Source: an uncultured Collinsella sp. (GTDB taxonomy: Bacteria > Actinomycetota > Coriobacteriia > Coriobacteriales > Coriobacteriaceae). From it: a DNA stretch of 18,409 bases. The position numbers and the translations under genes were made by a program. The stretch spans positions 1 through 18,409 of the forward strand of contig CAAEON010000037.1 of NCBI GenBank assembly GCA_900757615.1, given 5' to 3'. Positions 1 to 7,273 of the stretch are shown piece by piece (within the stretch, counting starts at the first letter, position 1; every line of letters begins with the position of its first letter). The notes under the pieces are model-generated. The model was given only the letters and a program-made list of their open reading frames with translations. It had not been told where the DNA came from and did no database searches.

Positions 1-24
1 GAACGAGTCCCCATACCCTCGTTC
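1..24. terminator. Possible end of an upstream terminator hairpin
   Basis: The first 24 bases form a short hairpin with 7-bp arms (GAACGAG at 1-7 and CTCGTTC at 18-24) and a 10-base loop. It may be the stem of a terminator for a gene lying before the window. There is no T-run after it on this strand, so the call is weak. Confidence 0.25.
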
Positions 25-59
25 GGTCAGACGCGCCGCCGCTGTATGTGTTTGTGCCG

Positions 60-65
60 TATAAT
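60..65 (+). promoter_or_regulatory. Likely -10 box of the hisS promoter
   Basis: A perfect TATAAT lies 43 bases before the hisS start codon. No convincing -35 hexamer is seen at 16-18 bp spacing, where the sequence is GC-rich, so the promoter may depend on an activator or have a poor -35. The short distance fits a brief untranslated leader. Confidence 0.5.
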
Positions 66-107
66 GACCGTTACCTATGACGCGATACAAAAGAAAGGTG
101 TTTGCCC

Positions 108-1421
108 ATGCAGGCACAGAAGGCGGAGGGAACCCGCGACCTTATCGGCGCCGAGATGCGCGCCTGGCAAAAGATGCAGCAGATTGCGGCCGGCGTGTTC
201 GAGCCGTTTGGTTTTAAACCCATCGAGACGCCCGCGATCGAGCAGGTGGACGTGTTTGTCCACGGCATCGGCCAGTCGACCGACGTCGTGCGCAAGGAGA
301 TGTTCCGCGTGTTTAGCGGCGCCAACCTGGAGCGCGTCTTTACCGAGGGTACCGATACCAAGCTCAAGCCCAAGCAGCGCCTGGCGCTTCGTCCCGAGGG
401 CACGGCCGGCGTGGTGCGCGCCGTCGTGGAGAACAACCTGGTGCCCCAGGGCTCCACGCCGTTTAAGGCTTACTACGCCGAGGCCATGTTCCGCGGCGAG
501 CGTCCCCAGAAGGGCCGCCTGCGCCAGTTCCATCAGGTGGGCATCGAGTGGCTCGGCGCTCCCGATCCGGCTGCCGACGCCGAGTGCATCATCATGCTCA
601 TGGAGTTCTACAAGCGCCTGGGCTTCGATCTTTCCAAGCTTCGCCTGCTTATCAACTCGATGGGCGATGCGCAGTGCCGTCCGGCATACCGCGAGCAGGT
701 CAAGCAGTTTATCCTCGATCACGCCGACGAGATGTGCGACGAGTGCCGCGAGCGCGCCGAGCTCAACCCGCTGCGCGCCTTCGACTGCAAGAACGACCAC
801 TGCCGCGAGATCATGGCCGACGCCCCGCTGATGGGCGACAACCTGTGCGACGAGTGCCGCGAGCACTACGAGCAAGTCAAGCGCTATCTGGATGCGGCGG
901 GTATCGAGTATGTCGAGGACCCCACCTTGGTGCGTGGCCTGGACTACTACACCCGTACCGTCTTTGAGGTCGAGGCTCCCGGTGCCGGTGTCGGCTCCAT
1001 CGGTGGCGGCGGTCGCTACGACGGCCTCGTTGAGCTTGAGGGCGGCAAGCCCACGGCCGGCGTCGGCTTCGCCGTTGGTTTTGAGCGCGCCCTGCTGGCC
1101 CTGCAGGCCTTTGGCAGCGACCTGGGTGCCGAGGAGGTCCCGTGCGTCTACGTCGCCAATGCCGGCAAGGAGCTGCGCCAGAACGTGTTTGCCATTACGC
1201 AGGAGCTTCGCGCCGCAGGTATCGTGACCGAGGCAGACTATCAGGGCCGTTCGCTCAAGGCTCAGTTTAAGCAGGCCGACAAGGTGGGCGCCAAGCTCAT
1301 CCTGGTCCTGGGCGGCGATGAGCTTGCCGCCGGCAAGGTCAAGGTGCGCGACATGGAGAGCCACGAAGAGGTCCTTGCCGATCTGGCCAACGTCGTCGAG
1401 GCGGTTCGCGAGCGCCTGTAG
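108..1421 (+). CDS. hisS: Histidine--tRNA ligase (HisRS)
   Basis: This class II aminoacyl-tRNA synthetase charges tRNA(His) with histidine in the cytoplasm. The 437-residue length is normal for the bacterial enzyme. Motif 2 (FRGERPQKGR, about residues 128-138), the histidine-specific signature RGLDYYTRTVFE (276-287), the glycine-rich GSIGGGGRYDGL and motif 3 (GVGFAVGFERALL, about 318-330) are all present, followed by the C-terminal anticodon-binding domain. The ATG at 108 is chosen over an in-frame TTG at 102 because AAAGG at 95-99 is well spaced from it. The insertion region holds a cluster of seven cysteines (about C190, C210, C213, C227, C232, C247, C250) that could bind zinc, which is inferred only. 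In many bacteria aspS directly follows hisS; here it lies about 9 kb downstream. Confidence 0.97.
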   Translation: MQAQKAEGTRDLIGAEMRAWQKMQQIAAGVFEPFGFKPIETPAIEQVDVFVHGIGQSTDVVRKEMFRVFSGANLERVFTEGTDTKLKPKQRLALRPEGTAGVVRAVVENNLVPQGSTPFKAYYAEAMFRGERPQKGRLRQFHQVGIEWLGAPDPAADAECIIMLMEFYKRLGFDLSKLRLLINSMGDAQCRPAYREQVKQFILDHADEMCDECRERAELNPLRAFDCKNDHCREIMADAPLMGDNLCDECREHYEQVKRYLDAAGIEYVEDPTLVRGLDYYTRTVFEVEAPGAGVGSIGGGGRYDGLVELEGGKPTAGVGFAVGFERALLALQAFGSDLGAEEVPCVYVANAGKELRQNVFAITQELRAAGIVTEADYQGRSLKAQFKQADKVGAKLILVLGGDELAAGKVKVRDMESHEEVLADLANVVEAVRERL

Positions 1422-1478
1422 CGCATCTTTTTGAGCTGCGGACCCGCTTGAGTGCCCCGTTCATTGCGAGTGATTGTT

Positions 1479-1520
1479 ACGGGGGTGTTTCGCATTTATG
1501 CGGAATGCCCCCGTTTGTGT
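1479..1520 (+). terminator. Rho-independent terminator of hisS
   Basis: The stem ACGGGGG/CCCCCGT (1479-1485 with 1508-1514) continues, after a TG/TG internal loop, into TTTCGCA/TGCGGAA closed by a TTTA loop. A T-rich tail (TTTGTGT) follows. It starts 57 bases after the hisS stop. Confidence 0.75.
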
Positions 1521-1574
1521 ATGCCGTCCACCGAGAAATACGACCATTTAGAGCAAAAACCCTTGCAATGCAGA

Positions 1575-1618
1575 AAATACTTTTGTGTGGTAAAGCGCAA
1601 TCAGTGTCGAAAGTATTT
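1575..1618. repeat. 9-bp inverted repeat around the ppc promoter -35 region
   Basis: AAATACTTT at 1575-1583 is repeated inverted as AAAGTATTT at 1610-1618, with 26 bases between. The right arm begins at the last base of the proposed -35 hexamer and runs into the spacer. This is a plausible operator for a dimeric regulator of ppc, but AT-rich chance repeats of this size occur. Confidence 0.4.
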
Positions 1619-1634
1619 CTCAAGCGCCTATAAT
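1605..1634 (+). promoter_or_regulatory. Sigma70-type promoter of ppc
   Basis: A perfect -10 box TATAAT lies at 1629-1634 and a TGTCGA hexamer at 1605-1610 serves as -35, with an 18-bp spacer. The predicted RNA start is about 40 bases before the GTG start codon of ppc. An inverted repeat overlaps the -35 side. Confidence 0.65.
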
Positions 1635-1678
1635 GAATACCGCATGTTACGTGCATAGAAGGAGGAATGGGAGGAAAC

Positions 1679-4492
1679 GTGGCTGAGAACCTAAGCAACC
1701 AGTCTGTACCCGAAGCCGCGGCGCGTGTCGCTGCCGTGGTCAACCGCCTCGTTAACCGAATCGGCTCGAATGCCGAGTCCAGGGAGCGTCTCGCCGAGAT
1801 CGAGATTCCCGAGGAGCTGCGCGACAATCTGGCGTTGTTCCTGCGCCTGGAGCGTCGTGTGCTTAGCGAGTATGATCCTGAGATCGCGGACCTGTTCGAC
1901 AAAATCCTGTCGGCCGAGATTGTGGCCAATGCCGGCAACCCCGGTACCCGCGCTGCCGACGAGGCCGTCGACGAGCAGGGCGTGCCCACCGCCGACGAGC
2001 CCACCGCCGTGGCGTTTCGCGAGGTCGTCGACCTGATCGACAGTTTGCCGCTCGATAAGCAGCAGGTCATCGTTCGCGCCTTTACGAGCTTCTTCCACCT
2101 GGCAAACCTGTCGGAGGAGAACTACCGTGTGGCGCAGCTGCGCGAGCGCGAGGCCGGTGCGTCGACCGATACCGAGGTCGATCCCGCCAACGAGCTCACC
2201 GTCGCCTATCACCAGCTGGTGAATGAGCTGGGCGTCGAGGGTGCCAACGAGCTGCTCGGCAAGCTTGAGTTCCATCCCGTCTTTACCGCGCATCCCACCG
2301 AGGCCCGTCGCAAGGCCGTCGAGGGCAAGATTCGCCGTATCTCCAACCTGCTGGAGGAGCGTCCGCGTCTGGGCGGCTCCGACCTGGTGGAGAACGAGCG
2401 CCATATGCTGCAGGAGATCGACGCCCTGGTGCGTACGAGCCCCATCGCGCTCAAGAAGCCCACGCCGGTCGAGGAAGCCGATACCATCATCGACATCTTC
2501 GATAACACGCTGTTCGACGTCATCCCCGTCATCTATCGTCGCTTTGACGACTGGGTGCTGGGCGACAAGGCCGGTACCGTGCCGCCGCTGTGCCCGGCGT
2601 TCTTCCATCCCGGCAGCTGGATCGGTTCCGACCGCGACGGTAACCCCAACGTCACCGCCAAGGTGAGCCGTGAGGTCGCCGCCAAGTACTTCACCCACAT
2701 GGTGCTCAAGCTCGAGGACAAGTGCCGCCGCATCGGCCGCAACCTTACGCTCGAGGCCACCTACAGCAAGCCGTCTGCCGAGCTCATCAACCTGTGGAAC
2801 CATCAGGTCGAGATGAGCACCCAGTACACCGCACGTGCTGAACTGATCTCCGAGCACGAGCCGCATCGCGCCGTCATGCTCGTCATGGCCGACCGTCTGA
2901 ACGCCACCGTGCGTCGCATCACCGACACCATGTACCACAGCGCCGATGAGTTCCTGGAGGACCTGCGCGTCGTCCAGCGCTCGCTGGCCGCCTGCGGTGC
3001 CGTCCGCGCTGCCTACGGCCCGGTCCAGACCATCATCTGGCAGGTCGAGTCCTTCGGCTTCCACATGGTCGAGATGGAGTTCCGTCAGCACTCCGTGGTG
3101 CACGCCCGCGCCCTCAAGGATATCCACGAGAACGGCATCCACGGCGACCTGCAGCCCATGACGCGCGAGGTCATCGATACCTTCCGCGCCATCGGCTCCA
3201 TCCAAAAGCGCTACGGCAAGAAGATGGCGCACCGCTACATCATCTCGTTTACCAAGAGCGCCCAGCATGTGGCCGACGTCTTTGAGTTGGCCCACCTGTC
3301 CTTTGCACACGAGGAGGATGTCCCCGAGCTCGACGTGATCCCGCTGTTCGAGCAGCTCGAGGACCTCGAGGGCTGCGTCGACGTGCTCGACCAGATGCTT
3401 ACGCTGCCCGTGGTGCAAAAGCGCCTTGCCCAGACCAACCGCCGCATGGAGGTCATGCTGGGCTATTCCGACTCCTCCAAGGATGCCGGTCCTACCACGG
3501 CCATGCTCGCGCTGCACTCCGCGCAGGAGCGTATTGCCAAGTGGGCAGAGAAGAACGATATCGACCTGGTGCTCATGCACGGTCGCGGCGGTGCCGTGGG
3601 CCGTGGCGGCGGCCCGGCCAATAAGGCCGTGCTGGCGCAGCCCAAGGGTTCGGTCAACTGCTTCTTTAAGCTCACCGAGCAGGGCGAGGTCATCTTTGCC
3701 CGTTACGGTAACCGCACGCTGGCTCAGCGCCATGTTGAGTCCGTTGCCGCCGCAACGCTTTTGCAGTCGGCCCCGAGTGTCGAGAAGACCAACACCGAGA
3801 CCACGCAGAAGTTCTGGGATATGGCCGAGAAGCTCAACGCCGCAAGCCACGAGCGCTATCTGGACCTGCTGAACACCGAGGACTTTACACCGTGGTTCTC
3901 GACCGTGACGCCGTTGACCGAGGTCGGTCTGCTGCCGATTGGCTCGCGTCCCGCCAAGCGCGGTCTGGGCGCCAAGTCGCTCGATGACCTGCGTACCATT
4001 CCGTGGATCTTCAGCTGGAGCCAGGCGCGCATTAACCTGGCCGCTTGGTACGGCCTGGGCACCGCCTGCGAGCAGCTTGGCGATCTTGACCAGCTCAAGG
4101 CTGCCTACCAGGAGTGGCCGTTCTTCCGCACGCTCATTGACAACATCGAGATGTCGATCGCTAAGACCGATCAGCGCATCGCCAAGATGTATCTGCACCT
4201 GGGCGATCGCCAGGATCTGTCCGAGAAGGTCTTCACCGAGATGCAGCTCACGCGTAAGTGGGTCCTTGCCATCGTCGGTGACGAGTGGCCGCTGCAGCGC
4301 CGCCGCGTGCTCGGCTGCGCCGTCCGCGTGCGTAACCCCTATGTCGACGCCCTGTCCATCGCCCAGGTCCGCGCCCTTCGCGAGGTGCGTATGAACCAGG
4401 ACGAGATGGCCGAGGAGAAGAAGGCCGAGTACATGAGCCTGATTCTTTCGACTGTGACCGGCGTCTCGGCAGGACTGCAAAACACGGGGTAA
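1679..4492 (+). CDS. ppc: Phosphoenolpyruvate carboxylase
   Basis: The enzyme carboxylates PEP with bicarbonate to give oxaloacetate and phosphate, refilling the reductive (succinate) branch of the citric acid cycle. The 937 residues match the full-length bacterial type. Visible signatures are FTAHPTEARRK near residue 205 (catalytic His), GSWIGSDRDGNPNVT, MEFRQHS, VMLGYSDSSKDAGPT, MHGRGGAVGRGGGP (about 633-646), IGSRPAKR, IPWIFSWSQARINLAAWYG and the conserved C-terminal end QNTG. The start is uncertain. An ATG at 1667 has AAGGAGG only one base away, while an in-frame GTG at 1679 is preceded by GGAGG four bases away and by the first AAGGAGG 13 bases away, so GTG is preferred. The gene stands alone between its promoter and a palindromic element. 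Confidence 0.96.
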   Translation: MAENLSNQSVPEAAARVAAVVNRLVNRIGSNAESRERLAEIEIPEELRDNLALFLRLERRVLSEYDPEIADLFDKILSAEIVANAGNPGTRAADEAVDEQGVPTADEPTAVAFREVVDLIDSLPLDKQQVIVRAFTSFFHLANLSEENYRVAQLREREAGASTDTEVDPANELTVAYHQLVNELGVEGANELLGKLEFHPVFTAHPTEARRKAVEGKIRRISNLLEERPRLGGSDLVENERHMLQEIDALVRTSPIALKKPTPVEEADTIIDIFDNTLFDVIPVIYRRFDDWVLGDKAGTVPPLCPAFFHPGSWIGSDRDGNPNVTAKVSREVAAKYFTHMVLKLEDKCRRIGRNLTLEATYSKPSAELINLWNHQVEMSTQYTARAELISEHEPHRAVMLVMADRLNATVRRITDTMYHSADEFLEDLRVVQRSLAACGAVRAAYGPVQTIIWQVESFGFHMVEMEFRQHSVVHARALKDIHENGIHGDLQPMTREVIDTFRAIGSIQKRYGKKMAHRYIISFTKSAQHVADVFELAHLSFAHEEDVPELDVIPLFEQLEDLEGCVDVLDQMLTLPVVQKRLAQTNRRMEVMLGYSDSSKDAGPTTAMLALHSAQERIAKWAEKNDIDLVLMHGRGGAVGRGGGPANKAVLAQPKGSVNCFFKLTEQGEVIFARYGNRTLAQRHVESVAAATLLQSAPSVEKTNTETTQKFWDMAEKLNAASHERYLDLLNTEDFTPWFSTVTPLTEVGLLPIGSRPAKRGLGAKSLDDLRTIPWIFSWSQARINLAAWYGLGTACEQLGDLDQLKAAYQEWPFFRTLIDNIEMSIAKTDQRIAKMYLHLGDRQDLSEKVFTEMQLTRKWVLAIVGDEWPLQRRRVLGCAVRVRNPYVDALSIAQVRALREVRMNQDEMAEEKKAEYMSLILSTVTGVSAGLQNTG

Positions 4493-4515
4493 TCGATAGC
4501 CCTGTGGCTCTCACC

Positions 4516-4642
4516 GGGACCCGATGGGATTCCCTCTGAATGCGTCCTCGCACTTGAAGCCCCCTTATCCTGCTCCTTCGGAGCTGCGGATAAGGGGGCT
4601 TCGTGCTGCGGAATGCATTCAGAGGGAAACCCATCGGGTCCC
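4516..4642. repeat. Nested palindromic element, copy A (ppc-larA gap)
   Basis: Outer arms of 28 bp (4516-4543 and 4615-4642) match at 27 of 28 positions. Inside comes an asymmetric internal loop, GTCCTC (4544-4549) facing TGCGGAAT (4607-4614). Next is a 4-bp helix GCAC/GTGC (4550-4553 with 4603-4606), a two-base bulge TT, and a 15-bp stem (4556-4570 with 4588-4602) topped by GCTCC-TTC-GGAGC. No T-run follows the inner stem, so it is not a textbook intrinsic terminator, although it could end ppc transcription. Copy B at 6993-7117 has the same loop sequences and the same order of parts with different helix sequences. Confidence 0.85.
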
Positions 4643-4912
4643 TTCGTCCTCGGTCTTCAGGGATTAGAGTTGAGGAGAAGAATGGCGCGCTTCGCGCGTT
4701 TTGGAGGGGGTCTATCCTGGTGGCGCATTTGGCGCTTCTCGCCTTACGACTGTAGCGGCCGCGGTTCCGTTTGGGATCGCGGTTGTTTTGTTGTGGGTCA
4801 AATATGAACGTTGTGTTAATGAGTCGGTGGACGGTGGTGTTTTTCGGTGAGCGGCGTATCCTTCCAACGGTTTATCTAGTGTGTCAGTTGAAAAGGAAGA
4901 GGGCGCTCGTCA
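4643..4912 (+). other. Intergenic region and probable larA leader
   Basis: No credible gene is seen here; a 64-codon open frame at 4613-4807 runs through the palindrome arm and has no family features. The region holds a small hairpin CGCGC-TTC-GCGCG with TTTT (4686-4702) and a stronger terminator-like hairpin at 4759-4790. A ribosome binding site for larA follows at 4895-4903. No convincing promoter was found; TTGTGG (4791-4796) with GTTAAT (4815-4820) is the best but weak candidate. Confidence 0.4.
4759..4790 (+). terminator. Terminator-like hairpin upstream of larA
   Basis: CCGCGGTTCC (4759-4768) pairs fully with GGGATCGCGG (4773-4782), using two G-U pairs and a GTTT loop, and TTGTTTTG follows. 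It resembles an intrinsic terminator about 120 bases before larA. It could end read-through from ppc or act as an attenuator if larA transcription starts upstream of it. Confidence 0.5.
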
Positions 4913-6190
4913 TTGTTTGAATGTGAACTGCCGTTTGACCACAAGACGTTGCATCTGGAGCTCGAGGACAAGAACTTCGCGGGTGCGATGGAAGGTCATC
5001 AAAACGAGTTTAAGACTACGAAATCGCAGGAAGAGCTGGTAGAGGAGTCGCTTGCCAACCCTTATGGCTCGCCGTCGCTCGAGGAGCTTTGTGCTGGCAA
5101 GAAGGATATTGTCATCATTAGCTCCGACCATACGCGTCCCGTTCCCTCGCGTGTGACGATGCCTATTCTGCTGCATCACATCCATTCCGCTGCGCCCGAG
5201 GCTCGTGTGCGTATTTTGGTTGCTACGGGTATGCACCGTCCGTCGACGCACGAGGAGCTCGTCAACAAGTATGGCGAGGAGATCGTTGCCAACGAGGAAA
5301 TCGTTATGCACGTCGCGACTGACGACAGCATGATGAAAAAGATCGGCACCCTGCCTTCTGGTGGCGAGTGCATCATCAACAAGATTGCCGCCGACTGCGA
5401 TCTGCTGCTTGCCGAGGGCTTCATTGAGCCGCACTTCTTTGCCGGTTTCTCTGGCAGCCGTAAGTCCGTCCTGCCCGGCATCGCCAGCTATAAGACCATC
5501 ATGTACAACCACAACGGTCAGTTTGTGAACGATTCCCACTCGCGTGCCGGCAACCTGTGCCACAACCACGTGAGCGAGGACATGTTCGCCGCCGCCGAGA
5601 TGGCTCACCTTGCCTTTGTGCTGAACGTGGTGCTCAACGGCAAGCACGAGGTCATCGGCTCCTTTGCCGGCGATATCCACAAGGCGCACGAGGCCGGCTG
5701 CGAGTTCGTGAAGAGCCTTGCCGGCGTTGAGCCCGTCGAGTGCGAGATCGCCATTACCACCAACGGCGGCTACCCGCTCGATCAGAACATCTACCAGGCC
5801 GTGAAGGGCATGTGCGCTGCCGAGGCCACGCTTCCCGAGGGCGGCGTGATCATCGACGTCGCCGGTTGTGCCGACGGTCACGGTGGCGAGGGCTTCTATC
5901 ACAACATCGCCGACAACGATCCGGCGGAGTTTGAGCGCGCCTGCATCGATCGTCCCAAGGACGAGACCCTGCCCGACCAGTGGACGAGCCAGATCTTTGC
6001 CCGCATCCTGGCGCATCACCCTGTGATCATGGTCACCGATCTGTGCGATCACCAGATGCTCAAGGATATGCACATGACGCCGGTCAACACTATCGAGGAG
6101 GCGCTCAAGCTCGCCTTTGAGATGAAGGGTGCCGATGCCAAGGTTGCCGTCATTCCCGATGGCCTGGGCGTTGTCGTCGCGCAGCACTAG
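4913..6190 (+). CDS. larA: Lactate racemase LarA
   Basis: LarA interconverts L- and D-lactate by hydride transfer, using a nickel-pincer nucleotide cofactor bound covalently to a lysine. The 425-residue protein is very close, by recall, to the characterised Lactiplantibacillus plantarum enzyme. The key residues fall at the same numbers known for that enzyme: His108 (ATGMHRPSTHEE), His174 (EPHFFAGFSG), the cofactor lysine Lys184 (SRKSVLPG) and His200 (NHNGQF). The substrate-site stretch NGGYPLDQNIYQAVKGM is also intact. The start is a TTG: an in-frame TGA at 4889-4891 rules out earlier starts, and GGAAGAGGG at 4895-4903 is well placed. larD follows after 49 bases, so the two are probably co-transcribed. 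The cofactor genes larB and larC are nearby on the other strand. Confidence 0.95.
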   Translation: MFECELPFDHKTLHLELEDKNFAGAMEGHQNEFKTTKSQEELVEESLANPYGSPSLEELCAGKKDIVIISSDHTRPVPSRVTMPILLHHIHSAAPEARVRILVATGMHRPSTHEELVNKYGEEIVANEEIVMHVATDDSMMKKIGTLPSGGECIINKIAADCDLLLAEGFIEPHFFAGFSGSRKSVLPGIASYKTIMYNHNGQFVNDSHSRAGNLCHNHVSEDMFAAAEMAHLAFVLNVVLNGKHEVIGSFAGDIHKAHEAGCEFVKSLAGVEPVECEIAITTNGGYPLDQNIYQAVKGMCAAEATLPEGGVIIDVAGCADGHGGEGFYHNIADNDPAEFERACIDRPKDETLPDQWTSQIFARILAHHPVIMVTDLCDHQMLKDMHMTPVNTIEEALKLAFEMKGADAKVAVIPDGLGVVVAQH

Positions 6191-6239
6191 TGCGCGGCTT
6201 AAACGAATCGTTTATAACCGACAAGAAAGATAAGGTTTT

Positions 6240-6971
6240 ATGCTTACCAAACTCCTCTGCGAATTCGGCGCGACGGCCCTCATGATCGTCTTTGGCGTGG
6301 GCGTGCACTGCGATACCGTGCTCAAAGGCACCAAGTATCAGGGCTCTGGCCATATGTTTGCCATCACTACCTGGTCTTTTGGCATCTCGGTCTGCCTGTT
6401 TGTCTTTGGCGGCGCCGTGTGCATGAATCCCGCTATGGTGCTTGCCCAGTGCATCGTCGGTCTGGTGCCGTGGGGCAACTGCATCCCATTCATGCTTGCC
6501 GATATGCTCGGCGGCTTTGTGGGTGCCGTGATCGCTTGGTTTATGTATGCCGATGAGTTCAAGGCTTCCGAGGGTGTCGTCGATCCCATTGCTCAGCGCA
6601 ACATCTTCTCGACCAACCCCACCACCGAGGGCACGAACTATGCCCGCAACTTCTTCTGCGAGGCCATCTGCACCTTCGTGTTCATCAGTGCCATCCTTGC
6701 TGCTGCTAGCCGTGCTGGTGAGAACGTTCTGTTGCTCGCCATCTGCGTCGGCCTGATTGTCTGGGCCGTTGGCATGGGCATGGGCGGCATCACCGGCTTC
6801 GCCATGAACCAGGCACGTGACCTTGGTCCTCGCATGGCCTATCAGGTGCTGCCGATCAAGAACAAGGCTGACAACAACTGGAAGTATGGTCTGCTTGTTC
6901 CTGGCATCGCGCCGTTTGTCGGTGCTATTGTCGCCGCGCTGTTTGTGCATGGCTTCTTGGGCATGTTCTAG
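6240..6971 (+). CDS. larD: Aquaporin/glycerol facilitator family channel, LarD-like
   Basis: This is a 243-residue membrane protein of the MIP family, with six predicted membrane spans and two half-helices. By position after larA it is probably the lactic-acid channel LarD (GlpF1-type) rather than a pure glycerol channel; that role is inferred. The first NPA box is intact (MNPAM, residues 62-66). The second box reads NQA (MNQARD, 189-194), with Gln191 where Pro is usual. The selectivity-filter arginine (Arg193) and glycerol-facilitator aspartate (Asp194) remain, and Trp45 matches the filter tryptophan of GlpF. The usual HLNPA is CMNPA here. The start ATG has AAGG four bases away, a short spacing. 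Confidence 0.85.
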   Translation: MLTKLLCEFGATALMIVFGVGVHCDTVLKGTKYQGSGHMFAITTWSFGISVCLFVFGGAVCMNPAMVLAQCIVGLVPWGNCIPFMLADMLGGFVGAVIAWFMYADEFKASEGVVDPIAQRNIFSTNPTTEGTNYARNFFCEAICTFVFISAILAAASRAGENVLLLAICVGLIVWAVGMGMGGITGFAMNQARDLGPRMAYQVLPIKNKADNNWKYGLLVPGIAPFVGAIVAALFVHGFLGMF

Positions 6972-6992
6972 TCTGAGGCTACATAGTTGTCC

Positions 6993-7117
6993 GCTGTCCG
7001 CATGGGGTAACTTCCCAGCGCGTCCTCGGACATGAAAGAACCCCCGCTGCGCACTTCGTGCGGCGGGGGTTCTTTCGTCCTGCGGAATGCGCTGGGAAGT
7101 TACCCCATGCGGACAGC
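6993..7117. repeat. Nested palindromic element, copy B (larD-tetR gap)
   Basis: Outer arms of 29 bp (6993-7021 and 7089-7117) match perfectly. Inside is the same internal loop as copy A, GTCCTC (7022-7027) facing TGCGGAAT (7081-7088). Then come a 4-bp helix GGAC/GTCC (7028-7031 with 7077-7080), a two-base bulge AT and a 14-bp stem (7034-7047 with 7063-7076) topped by CGCAC-TTC-GTGCG. It lies between the converging larD and tetR genes and may act as a two-way terminator. Its arms differ from copy A except for short shared blocks such as ATGGG and TTCCC, yet pair with each other. Confidence 0.85.
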
Positions 7118-7273
7118 TGCGGAGTCTTTGCTGCGCTCGAACAAGTAGCCCAACATATAAATCTGAATTTGGATGGGAGGGGCTTGTTGCTGGTAGGGGC
7201 GTTGAAGCGCGAGTGACACTTTGGGATGCGTGGCGGCTTGGGTTGGGGCGATGCTTTGGGATGAGCTTCTTAC
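7118..7273. other. Intergenic region after the palindrome, no gene seen
   Basis: This stretch between copy B of the palindrome and the tetR stop codon shows no gene and no clear hairpin. CTTTGGGATG occurs twice as a direct repeat (7219-7228 and 7254-7263). Base use is G-rich on the plus strand. No separate terminator for tetR is seen, so the palindrome may serve both sides. Confidence 0.4.

Noticed and set aside
1499..1507. TGCGGAATG in the hisS terminator as a third copy of the palindrome loop
   Set aside because: The facing GTCCTC strand and the outer arms are absent; it is part of an ordinary terminator stem.
1691..4480. 929-codon open frame on the minus strand opposite ppc
   Set aside because: It is an exact shadow of ppc caused by GC-rich codon use. 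It is low in complexity, has no family motif and no ribosome binding site, while ppc has every signature.
4613..4807. 64-codon open frame after ppc
   Set aside because: It begins in the arm of the palindrome, runs through a terminator-like hairpin and shows no family features or ribosome binding site.
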